A stretch of 64,000 bases of DNA from Kriegella aquimaris (GTDB taxonomy: Bacteria > Bacteroidota > Bacteroidia > Flavobacteriales > Flavobacteriaceae). Positions 1 through 7,990 of this stretch are shown in pieces. A program made the position numbers and the translations under genes. Numbering within the stretch: the first letter of the stretch is position 1; each line of letters opens with the position of its first letter. The stretch is taken from positions 124,001-188,000 of the forward strand of contig NZ_FNGV01000006.1 of assembly GCF_900103215.1 (NCBI RefSeq), read 5' to 3'. The notes beneath the pieces were generated by a model. The model was not told the origin of the DNA and did not search any database. It saw only the letters and a list, made by a program, of their open reading frames with translations.

Positions 1-1
1 A

Positions 2-1657
2 CATGGTTTTCATTTTCGCAACAGTTTTAAAAACTCCGTACTCTTCGGGGAAATTGCCAAGCTATTTAATCTTCCTTTTACCTTGCCAGACTGGATTCTC
101 CTTGGCAATCCGATAACAACCTCAGGGCGATGCGGCGGGATGACCTTTTCGGCTCTGGATTTTTTTCTTTCCAAGCGTTTTTCCGTTCCTGAAGCCGCAC
201 TAGAAGAACTGCCAGATGGCAATAAGGTCGTCAATCGAAGGCCTCCCCCAGACGGGGACGTACTGGCGGATTATATAATGGAAAGGCAGTTTGACTCCTT
301 TTTAGTTTTTGGAGACGAATATCTTTCAAATGTATTGATTAAAGGAAAAGGGACCCAATATTATAACGACTGCCTGCCTCCTTACGGCCATCACTTTAAT
401 TTTTATAAAGACAGAATTAAGGCTAATCAGTGTCGTCCATTAGGCTTGATGCCGGCTAAAGAAGGAAGCTTGATTGGTCATATAGTGCTGGGTATTGGTT
501 ATACCGATCATAAGGACCCTGAGAAAGTGCTTATTCATATTTATGATAACAATAATCCAGATCAAGAAATAGTTTTAAAACTTAATCAAAAAAAAGGGGT
601 CTGGGAAAGTAGATTTGCCAATTATGATAAGGTAAAAATGGAATGGATAATTGGAAAAAAGACTGGTAAATATATCGCCTGGATACCTGCTGACGGGTAT
701 ACATGCCAAGAGCCTGATATTTACGATAACGCTATTGGAATCAGAAATTACTCGGGAAGAGATTTACGGAAATGGCAGACACCAAGTAAAGAGGACCTCA
801 CCAAATACAGGTTTGTAGGGTCTAATTTCTTTGGAAATCAAACTCTTGAAAGTTGTGATTTTCGCAATGTACATGCAGAAAAGGCCGTGTTTTCCAGTAC
901 CAATGCAAGTAATTGCAACTTCACCAACGCCTACCTCCATTATTGTGACTTCACCAATGCCAATTTACGAGGCAGTACATTTAATGGGGCAGAACTTTAT
1001 GGCGCAAACTTCTCCAAGACCGAGCTAAGTGAGGCGAGATTCGATGATATTCAAGGTGATGATAAAATAGTCTTATTCATTCAGGCTAAATTGAATAAAA
1101 CCTGTTTAAATGGTGCCCATATTTCAGGCAATTTCATTCAGGCTTCTATTGCCGAATCCTCTTTCCTAAATGCGCAAATGGAAGACTCGCATTTTATCAC
1201 AAGTCTTATCAGCATGACAGCATTCAATGGCTCTAATCTTGATGATACCTATTGGCGAAATGCCACGCTGAATACCTGTAAATTTATTAATAATGGAAAT
1301 ATTAGGACATCTCTGAGAAGAACAGACTTTAATACGTCTGCTATGAAAGACTGCTATTTTCAAGGGGCCAATCTCTTTAAAGCTGATTTCCGGAATGCAG
1401 CCATCAATGCGGTGGCATTTACAGACTGTGACCTTAGGTTTGCTAACTTTTCCGGTGCTGCTTTAAAGGATACCGATTTATCCAAAGCTAATCTTTCTTA
1501 TGCCAGGTTTGATGGTACAGCATTCCATGATGTAGACTTTAGATTTGTAACTTATGCAAGAAGCAGCTGGAAAGGGGCCAGTGTACGAAAACCATTTCAA
1601 ATGAGCTCATCAATGTATAATTATTTATTGAGACAAGGAGTGAAGTTTATTGGCTGA
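2..1657 (+). CDS. Papain-like thiol hydrolase with pentapeptide-repeat C-terminus (5' partial)
   Basis: The frame is open to the window edge, so the real start lies to the left. A TTG at 83 is the first start-like codon but would cut off matching sequence (HGFHFRNSF...). Counting from that TTG, Cys17 in SGRCGGMTF, His133 in GHIVLGIGY and Asp155/Asn156-158 in IYDNNNPD give the Cys-His-Asn/Asp order of papain-like (C39-like) peptidases or amidases. From about residue 245 to 515 runs a pentapeptide-repeat beta-helix (ANLRGSTF, ANLFKADF), usually a rigid binding module. No membrane segment is seen. The substrate is unknown and the catalytic assignment is inference. It is followed by other hydrolase relics. 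Confidence 0.7.
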   Translation, partial: HGFHFRNSFKNSVLFGEIAKLFNLPFTLPDWILLGNPITTSGRCGGMTFSALDFFLSKRFSVPEAALEELPDGNKVVNRRPPPDGDVLADYIMERQFDSFLVFGDEYLSNVLIKGKGTQYYNDCLPPYGHHFNFYKDRIKANQCRPLGLMPAKEGSLIGHIVLGIGYTDHKDPEKVLIHIYDNNNPDQEIVLKLNQKKGVWESRFANYDKVKMEWIIGKKTGKYIAWIPADGYTCQEPDIYDNAIGIRNYSGRDLRKWQTPSKEDLTKYRFVGSNFFGNQTLESCDFRNVHAEKAVFSSTNASNCNFTNAYLHYCDFTNANLRGSTFNGAELYGANFSKTELSEARFDDIQGDDKIVLFIQAKLNKTCLNGAHISGNFIQASIAESSFLNAQMEDSHFITSLISMTAFNGSNLDDTYWRNATLNTCKFINNGNIRTSLRRTDFNTSAMKDCYFQGANLFKADFRNAAINAVAFTDCDLRFANFSGAALKDTDLSKANLSYARFDGTAFHDVDFRFVTYARSSWKGASVRKPFQMSSSMYNYLLRQGVKFIG

Positions 1658-1768
1658 ACAAGGATTGGGTTCATGAGCATTTTTAGAAAGTTATTACTTA
1701 TATCTGCTTTTTGATGAGAAATACCCAAATTAAGTTAAAGCAGTAATTGAATAGCAAAATCTAAAACA

Positions 1769-2274
1769 ATGGAGCATCCATTCATAAAAAATATAAGGTG
1801 GTGGGAAAAACCATTAAAGTTTGAATTAGTATCTGTAGTTTTGAAGGGTGGAGGGGCCAAGGGGTTAGCCTATATAGGCGCTTTGGAGGCAATGGAATTA
1901 CAGGAATGTTGGTTTAAAGCTGTTGCCGGAGCTTCCGCAGGCGCTTTGACGGCGCTAACCATAGCAGCCGGACTTAAGCTCCGTGAAATAAAAGAAAAGA
2001 TGGATAAAGTAATCCCGACCTTAAATCTTGGCTTTTTTGTTCCGTTTGAAGAAGATATTACGCCATATCTGGCATTTGGCCCGGGTTTGACATTTACCGG
2101 TGATAAAGTGAAGTTCAGTTTTGGTGGGGGAATAGCCTATGGAAGTGTCAATTCGATCGCAGAGAGATTTGTTGATGTGGATGTAACTTCTGTAACAGAT
2201 GTTACTACTTTATCGGAAAAATATGGGACAGTAGTTGGTATGTGAGTATTGGGTTTAGCTATAAATTAAATTGA
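1769..2274 (+). pseudogene. Patatin N-terminus fused to an outer-membrane beta-barrel C-terminus (relic)
   Basis: Residues 28-65 carry the patatin oxyanion loop (KGGGAKGLAY) and the nucleophile elbow GASAG. Patatins are lipid acyl hydrolases of about 300 residues that also need a DGG/DGA aspartate; none is present. From about residue 80 the protein changes to barrel-like sequence (PYLAFGPGLTF). The frame stops at 2245, but another frame continues as WYVSIGFSYKLN to a TGA at 2272-2274. That ending closely resembles the final strand of the 4451-5401 product (PWFSFQIGFNFL). The simplest reading is a deletion that joined two genes, plus a late frameshift. Phospholipase activity is unlikely. Confidence 0.6.
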
Positions 2275-2283
2275 ACGGAACCA

Positions 2284-3870
2284 ATGGGGCGTGAAACAGA
2301 CAAGATACAACTTGATGAGCTGAAAAAGCTCAAGGAAACATATGTTGCTAAGTTTCAATCCACAAAAACCAATTCAAGAAATATTGGGGTTGCATTAATC
2401 TTTTTGCTTATCTATACTTATTTGTACTCTTTGTTGCCCAACGTAGTACTAGCACAAAAAATAGTAGATATAAATGAGGATGTTCGTTACTTTGAGCAAC
2501 TATATAAAAATGCAGAAATCTATAAGAAAAATAATCGAGAAGTTCTTTACGATAAAAAATCCTTTGATTCGAAGAGGATGGTTCTTATTGGTAGAAAAGA
2601 CAAGGTAATAAATGAGCATCAAAAGACATTTCTTTATAAGAAAGGCGAAGCTTTGAAAGTTGCAGATACATTATCGAATGGTGTAAAAGTTTCTTATGAG
2701 ATACCTACTTTGCCTCCCATAATATTAGATGCAAGAAATGGCATAGTATTTTGGTTGATTTTGTTCTTGTTTCTAATAATGTTTTATTTGATTGCAAAAG
2801 GGAAATTGATTTTCTATTTGAAGAAGATACTGTATATACATTTTGTTGAATTGGACCAAGGTTGCGAAGAGGTTCAAGACTTAGATTTGAATATACCATT
2901 TTGGTTGTCACCCTTGATGTTAAAGAATGATTTGAAAAGGCATCTTTTATATTCTTTGGGATGGCAAAATTCAAAACTCAAATTCGCTCAGTTGATTTTA
3001 ACAGTTCTCATGCTTGCAATACCCTTTATTCATACAGCATGGTTAAGTTGGATTGTAAATTCTTTGGATATATATCATTCTGCATTGGTCTATAAGTTCG
3101 CAACCATTTCTTTATTTTCGGTTACACTTTTTGTTCTATTAAAGTTCTTTGAAGTAAAAGAATTGGATTGGCGTAATTTCTATATTAGTTCTCCCAATAT
3201 GAATGGACGAAGAGATTTTTTAAAATTTGGTATCCCGTCGATAATCTCTTTGTCTATTTTTCCTATTTCAATAATTTTTCCCAATTGGGGAATTATACCA
3301 AATTTGAAACCTCAGATTCTACCTTATAAAAGAGTAAAAAGAGGAATAGATTTGAAAGTCAAATTGAAGGATGGCTTTTATGAACACAAAATATCTAAGA
3401 AAATTCATTATGTTTCCAAAAACAAGTTAATTGCTTTAAAAACCATTGAGGAATCTTTAAAGACAAAGTTTCTTAAAAACCTTGAAAAAATTGAAGATGA
3501 AAACATTTTGGACGCTCAATTTTTGAGAAGAATTGATAAAAATATAGTCGAATACTCCATAAGTGAATTCATTGTGACACGTTTTGGAAGTGAGAAGAAG
3601 GCTATTTTATTGGAATTTCTTGAAAAAACTTTTTTAATTTATTATCGTGACTTAAATTTAAATAGATTGGTTGATTTATATATTGGTTTAATGGTACGAT
3701 TTGATAAAGATTCTTCGAAATTGCTTGATAACCCTGAATTGCAAATGTCAAATGAAGAATTCGCAAATAGTGCATTTTTGATAAGGCTAAGAGGTAGAAT
3801 TGAAAAAGCTTTAAATAATAAGAAATTTAAAAGAAAATGGAAAACCTCCGAGAATATACCTTGGGGGTAA
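2284..3870 (+). CDS. Multi-pass membrane protein of unknown function
   Basis: I do not recognise the family. The 528-residue product has hydrophobic segments at about 34-58, 154-180, 233-257, 268-290 and 320-338, with a soluble loop of about 95 residues after the first and a charged Lys/Glu-rich C-terminal domain from about 350 to 528. It starts 9 bp after the patatin/barrel relic ends, so both may once have been one transcript. Codon use is very A+T rich, like the rest of this accessory region. ATG start at 2284. Confidence 0.7.
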   Translation: MGRETDKIQLDELKKLKETYVAKFQSTKTNSRNIGVALIFLLIYTYLYSLLPNVVLAQKIVDINEDVRYFEQLYKNAEIYKKNNREVLYDKKSFDSKRMVLIGRKDKVINEHQKTFLYKKGEALKVADTLSNGVKVSYEIPTLPPIILDARNGIVFWLILFLFLIMFYLIAKGKLIFYLKKILYIHFVELDQGCEEVQDLDLNIPFWLSPLMLKNDLKRHLLYSLGWQNSKLKFAQLILTVLMLAIPFIHTAWLSWIVNSLDIYHSALVYKFATISLFSVTLFVLLKFFEVKELDWRNFYISSPNMNGRRDFLKFGIPSIISLSIFPISIIFPNWGIIPNLKPQILPYKRVKRGIDLKVKLKDGFYEHKISKKIHYVSKNKLIALKTIEESLKTKFLKNLEKIEDENILDAQFLRRIDKNIVEYSISEFIVTRFGSEKKAILLEFLEKTFLIYYRDLNLNRLVDLYIGLMVRFDKDSSKLLDNPELQMSNEEFANSAFLIRLRGRIEKALNNKKFKRKWKTSENIPWG

Positions 3871-3880
3871 CACAATAATT

Positions 3881-3950
3881 AATCCCTCGTATTTTAAGTA
3901 AAATATCGCGTTAGCGCGAAGATTTGGGTTCGAATCCGCTTCGAGGGATT
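3881..3950 (+). other. tRNA-like cloverleaf of nested palindromes
   Basis: A 9-bp outer stem (AATCCCTCG at 3881-3889 with CGAGGGATT at 3942-3950) encloses three hairpins: TATTTTA-AG-TAAAATA, TCGCG-TTAG-CGCGA, and a third arm with a tRNA-style T loop (GGGTTCGAATCC). Total length is 70 nt. It is not a normal tRNA: the D arm lacks its consensus, the T stem has mismatches and no anticodon loop fits. It may be a degenerate tRNA, a tRNA-derived attachment-site remnant or a structured RNA/terminator after the gene ending at 3870. Confidence 0.45.
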
Positions 3951-4169
3951 TGTTCATTATTTTAAATTTTCGACATTGGGCACTTTAGAATAAGTGTAAA
4001 TGATTGTAAAAATTGCCCCCTTTTCGGGTGGGACTGGTGGCATTTGTCTATCAAACGCATCGGTACTAGATTAATTTCTGTTTCCCTTCGGCGTGTAAAT
4101 ATTGAATTTATGTGTCTTTTTTGCTTAACAAGAGGACAATTCCTTTAGGGGTGAATTAGCGTCATGCCC

Positions 4170-4397
4170 CTACAATATTTCTTGTAACCTGCTTTTTTCA
4201 TTTTCCAATTCCTTAATTCTCTCGTGCCCCTTTGCAACCTCTTTTTTGAGCTCTCTCAGCTTTATTTCGAAATCCCCAACTTTGAATTTACTGATTCAGT
4301 CAATAAGTTTTGGTATTGCAAACATATATATAATGATAAGCAGTATTACTACTTCTCAGAGAGAAGTATTTTCAAAAATTAGTTTTATCACCTCCAT
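4170..4397 (-). pseudogene. Small TM plus coiled-coil protein interrupted by two in-frame TGA codons
   Basis: One continuous 76-codon minus frame from ATG (4397) to TAG (4170) reads as a short N-terminus, a membrane helix (EVVILLIIIYMFAIPKL, codons 15-31) and a charged coiled coil (codons 35-75, e.g. KLRELKKEVAKGHERIKEL). TGA interrupts it at codons 14 and 34. The protein pattern continues unshifted through both, so these look like point substitutions rather than noise. It lies 53 bp after the 4451-5401 gene in the same direction, as a last member of that operon. Recoding of UGA is possible but there is no evidence for it. Confidence 0.6.
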
Positions 4398-4450
4398 TTT
4401 TGCAATACGAATTGATTTAATAATTTAGGCGCTAATTAATAGGTGACAAT

Positions 4451-5401
4451 TTATTGGTCAGAATCTTCATTTTTCCTTTGTAAAAAATTAAAGCCTATCT
4501 GAAACGAGAACCATGGCCTATCATTATAAATCCAATCTTTTCCAATCTCACCACCTGCTTTGTCCCACCCCATCACAGCACCTAATTGAAAATCATCTAG
4601 GGCAATTACAATTCCGGCAGAGACAGTTCTGGCAAATACCAAACCGTCTTTTGCATCTCCCGTATTTTGTTCAACAATTACATTGTCTTTATTTAGGCCA
4701 ATAATTGTTACTCCAGCGGTAACCACGGGTAGATAAATGTAATGTGGTTTATACGGATTTATTCTTTTTCTTAAACCAAAGAATCCTCCAAGAGATATTT
4801 CAGGTGTTATTTTCATATTTAAATCATTCACTTCGGGTCTCATTTTAAAAGGTAGCGTAAGTGAAGCGCCCCAGTCTATATGAAAGTTACTTGTATCGTA
4901 ACGCTTGCGAATGAAACCCTCATCCAATTGATATTTGAAATCGGTCATTCTCATGACATAAACTTTATCTTGATCCTCCTGATCAATAATATTTGGAGTA
5001 TTATCGATATAATAAAAAGGAGTAGACTTACCTTTGTATTTCCCCTTATTCCGATATTTTCCCCGCAGTATCATTTTTACCTTTCCAATTGCCAAACTAT
5101 CTTGAATAGAGGTTGTAGCAGTTTTGTACTTCCAGTTTCTTAATTGAAGCAGAACATATTCAATTTCAAGAGATTCTACTAGAGTCTTATACTTGCCTAC
5201 TAAATCGTAGCCATATTTTCCAGAGATTTCGGCACTATTGGTAGGAACCTTGTATTCGCCTTCGAACAACCTAAGAGCCACTCTTCCATTTACTTGGTAA
5301 AGAAATGGCTCATCACTAATTTGGTTGTTTTCTTGTGAAAAACTAGGAAGAACGAAAATCAAAACTAATAGTATTGAAATAAAAATCTTAATTGATTTCA
5401 T
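4451..5401 (-). CDS. Secreted protein, probable outer-membrane beta-barrel end
   Basis: The 316-residue product begins with a Sec signal peptide (IKIFISILLVLIFVLPSFSQ, cleavage near residue 22). The second half alternates small and aromatic residues in strand-like blocks (WGASLTLPF, ISLGGFFGLR, AGVTIIGL) and ends in an aromatic strand (WFSFQIGFNFL), typical of porin-like outer-membrane proteins. I do not recognise the family. It is the sixth gene of the hydrolase operon, 27 bp after the 5428-5622 gene, and would be its envelope component. Its last strand is echoed at the end of the relic at 1769-2274. Confidence 0.65.
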   Translation of the reverse strand: MKSIKIFISILLVLIFVLPSFSQENNQISDEPFLYQVNGRVALRLFEGEYKVPTNSAEISGKYGYDLVGKYKTLVESLEIEYVLLQLRNWKYKTATTSIQDSLAIGKVKMILRGKYRNKGKYKGKSTPFYYIDNTPNIIDQEDQDKVYVMRMTDFKYQLDEGFIRKRYDTSNFHIDWGASLTLPFKMRPEVNDLNMKITPEISLGGFFGLRKRINPYKPHYIYLPVVTAGVTIIGLNKDNVIVEQNTGDAKDGLVFARTVSAGIVIALDDFQLGAVMGWDKAGGEIGKDWIYNDRPWFSFQIGFNFLQRKNEDSDQ

Positions 5402-5427
5402 AAAATAAAATGTTGATTATTATTACT

Positions 5428-5622
5428 TCAATTGGAAGTTTTGTCTTGAATTCGGTCCTCAATTTTAAATATTAAATCTTTTGGGGCACCGTAATTTAAA
5501 TTTCTAATAGCATGCTCTTGAATTTTTCTGATCTCTTCCTGATTATCAAAATTATTCTGATTGTTATCTAAATACCTATAAATCTCCCATACTTGATGGT
5601 ATGTAGGGTATATCGAGTCCAC
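5428..5622 (-). CDS. Small hypothetical protein in hydrolase operon
   Basis: A 64-residue frame with a GTG start (5620-5622). The product is polar, Asn/Gln-rich and probably helical, with no membrane segment, Cys pair or known motif. It fits between its neighbours with gaps of 41 and 27 bp on the same strand, which is the main argument that it is real. No function can be proposed. Confidence 0.45.
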   Translation of the reverse strand: MDSIYPTYHQVWEIYRYLDNNQNNFDNQEEIRKIQEHAIRNLNYGAPKDLIFKIEDRIQDKTSN

Positions 5623-5662
5623 CGTTTAAACGTTAATTTAGCCTTCTGTAAGTTTCCTGAGG

Positions 5663-6142
5663 CTAGGTAATTAAAGCCTCCCTTTCCTTTCTTTTAGCCA
5701 TCTGGGTTTTATTCAGTTTGGAAATTACTATGTCTGAAGTTTTAAGATTTTCTAGCAAGGTATTGCCTGGCTTGGAGTAATTTTCTATTGCGCTTAAGAC
5801 TTTGTTGAATTGGGTCAAATCTGATTCTTTAGCGGTTTTGGATAAGTGCGCATCGACCATAGAACTAATTTTATTTGCTATTTTTTCATCGTTCAAGATT
5901 TCATATATTATACTTTTCATGGCAACCGTTCTTTCATATATGGTATCTGTAAAAATGTCGCCTAGAATAGCCTGAGTCATCTTGAGTCTTTGCATTTTAT
6001 TTTCAGATTCTTGTATAGAGTTTTGAAACCAAAAACCCATTACACCTAGTATAAGGGGGAAAATTAAAAATTGTAGCCATAGACCTTTGGTTCCTTTCCT
6101 TTCTAATTTGGCTACACTCTTTTTGATTTCATTAACTTCCAT
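5663..6142 (-). CDS. Single-pass membrane protein with helical domain
   Basis: 159 residues. One membrane helix near the N-terminus (LQFLIFPLILGVMGFWF, about residues 23-39) is followed by a long, probably helical and partly coiled domain (KMQRLKMTQAILGDIF... LSAIENYSKPG). The basic residues before the helix suggest that the C-terminal domain is outside the cytoplasm. Family not recognised. It lies 43 bp after the amidohydrolase gene and is presumably co-transcribed, so it may anchor or regulate that enzyme. Confidence 0.6.
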   Translation of the reverse strand: MEVNEIKKSVAKLERKGTKGLWLQFLIFPLILGVMGFWFQNSIQESENKMQRLKMTQAILGDIFTDTIYERTVAMKSIIYEILNDEKIANKISSMVDAHLSKTAKESDLTQFNKVLSAIENYSKPGNTLLENLKTSDIVISKLNKTQMAKRKEREALIT

Positions 6143-6184
6143 GATTTTTATTGGTGTTAAATATTCTAGTAGCTTTCAAGCTAA

Positions 6185-7957
6185 TTATTGATTTTTATAT
6201 GAAAAATTGCGATTTCTTTCGTTAATTGTATTTTTTAAATATTGAAAGGGGTTTATTCTGGCTATTTTATTAAACTCTTCTGTTGTAAGCCGACCCAAAG
6301 TATCCGAGACCAATCCTTTTTCTGATGAATGGTTACGAACGACAAAAAAATCTGTGCCAAACAAGACTTTTTCACCAAGTTTGGGTGTGTTTATTGTTTC
6401 CTTTAATAGAGGGAATATTTCTTGGTTATGAAGAATATAACTTATGTCTGCATAAACATTTGGGTACCTAATCAGCATGCTACAAATAATGGAGTACCAA
6501 TCAACATACTTCCAACAATCTTCCAATTTCTTCCAACTAAACGCACCCGATTTTGTATGTATAAAATCGATTCCTTCATCAGGGTTTTGAATTAATTCCT
6601 GAGCATAATTATATCGGTCATGTTCCAGATATTTCTGCCATTGATCATCACCACCAAAATGTGCAAGACATATTTTCAAGTTAGACAAATCCCTCTTCAA
6701 CTTTGTTTTTTCGTTAATAAAGCCAAAAAGGTCTTTAGTTGCCTGACTTCCTTTTGCAACCCATATTCTTAATAATTCCTCCTCAAGAAGTACCAGATAA
6801 TTTACGGGATTAGTGAAGTTTGTACAGAAATCCATATTCTTCCATTGAGATAACAATAGAGGCCCTATTTTTTCATGTTCCAAATTGACATATTCCTTAA
6901 ATACAGGATGTTCATCCCATTGCTTTTTCTTCTTTCCTCGATAGAAAATAGTACCAATGATACAATGAGTCATTATTGGTATTTGATTATCAGCGGCATA
7001 TAACCACAATGGCAATAGGACTTCATCGAATGGATAATAACCTAGAGCTGGATAAATTTTGAAACCACTAAACTTTTTGTCCTCTATGTACTCCTTTATA
7101 AAACATTCGTTCAAAACTACTTTCCCAGAATTAGGGTCAAAGCTATAATCCAAATGATTTTCTTCTTCTTTAATCCGTCTAGGTTCGGCAAACACAAAAG
7201 GTAATATGGCATCCTTATTTTTACTTTCAGATTTAATAATGGCGAGTTCCGCCATCTGATCTTTATACTTACTTCCATGTTTTAATGGACCCCCAGCCAT
7301 ATATTCCATATCCATTGGCAGCACTATAAATTTACTCCCGGGTGAATACTGTTGAACTAATTTGGAGAAGGTTGTTTTTTGATTTTCGTAAATGGTAAAT
7401 CGACCTAATAAGGTATAACGATTTATTAAGTCTCTGGTCATTTTCCCAGGAAGTAAGGACAAAAACTTCAATGCTTTTTTAGCTATAAACCACAGTAGAT
7501 TTCGTCCAGATTTTACAAATAGAACCACCAATGAAACAATTGTAATTTGAAATATCAGATTTTTAAAAGGGAGTAATAACTTATTGTCGGAAAAAGAAGT
7601 TTGCACCTTGTCAACTATTCTGAATTCCTCTGTAATTCCAAACCAATCACAAACTATGAATATTGCATGAATAGTTAAACCTATTTTTAAAAATTTAATT
7701 ATAGTTCGTAAAAATAAATTCCTTTGGATTTTTATTTTTCTATTTACTTTTTTTCTCTGATTTTCAATACAAGGGTCTTCATATTTTTTTCGTTTACGGT
7801 TAATAAAATTCTTAAATACCCAAAGTATGAATGGTACGGTAAATATTCTATGCAGAGGCCATGGAACGAAGGTTTTTGCCAAATAAGGTGGCACATGATT
7901 ACCTTTAAATATATGGGTATGGCAATTTATTATTGGTTGGTTGGCTGGTGTGCTCAT
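6185..7957 (-). CDS. Membrane-anchored amidohydrolase-fold metal hydrolase
   Basis: The HxH metal motif of amidohydrolase TIM barrels is at residues 13-15 (NCHTHIF). Later barrel landmarks follow in order: PIMTHCIIG (His), ICLAHFGGDDQW (His), VYADISYIL and VLFGTDFF (catalytic Asp). Unusually, about 120 residues between the first and second strands hold three or four hydrophobic segments (about 36-52, 82-106, 132-149, 153-170), so the enzyme should be membrane-bound. At 590 residues it is much longer than a typical member of this fold (about 300-350). The substrate is unknown. It is the third gene of the operon, 34 bp after the metallo-beta-lactamase-fold gene. Confidence 0.75.
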   Translation of the reverse strand: MSTPANQPIINCHTHIFKGNHVPPYLAKTFVPWPLHRIFTVPFILWVFKNFINRKRKKYEDPCIENQRKKVNRKIKIQRNLFLRTIIKFLKIGLTIHAIFIVCDWFGITEEFRIVDKVQTSFSDNKLLLPFKNLIFQITIVSLVVLFVKSGRNLLWFIAKKALKFLSLLPGKMTRDLINRYTLLGRFTIYENQKTTFSKLVQQYSPGSKFIVLPMDMEYMAGGPLKHGSKYKDQMAELAIIKSESKNKDAILPFVFAEPRRIKEEENHLDYSFDPNSGKVVLNECFIKEYIEDKKFSGFKIYPALGYYPFDEVLLPLWLYAADNQIPIMTHCIIGTIFYRGKKKKQWDEHPVFKEYVNLEHEKIGPLLLSQWKNMDFCTNFTNPVNYLVLLEEELLRIWVAKGSQATKDLFGFINEKTKLKRDLSNLKICLAHFGGDDQWQKYLEHDRYNYAQELIQNPDEGIDFIHTKSGAFSWKKLEDCWKYVDWYSIICSMLIRYPNVYADISYILHNQEIFPLLKETINTPKLGEKVLFGTDFFVVRNHSSEKGLVSDTLGRLTTEEFNKIARINPFQYLKNTINERNRNFSYKNQ

Positions 7958-7990
7958 ATTTGATTTTTAAAATACCTATTCGGTTGACAA

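Noticed and set aside
3927..3950. Direct repeat of the tmRNA 3' end
   Set aside because: The shared GGATTCGAACCC core is generic T-loop sequence and lies in the opposite orientation to ssrA, so it cannot be the paired att site.
4170..4397. Selenoprotein
   Set aside because: UGA codons fall in a membrane/coiled-coil protein with no redox motif and no SECIS-like hairpin was noticed downstream of them; a pseudogene is simpler.
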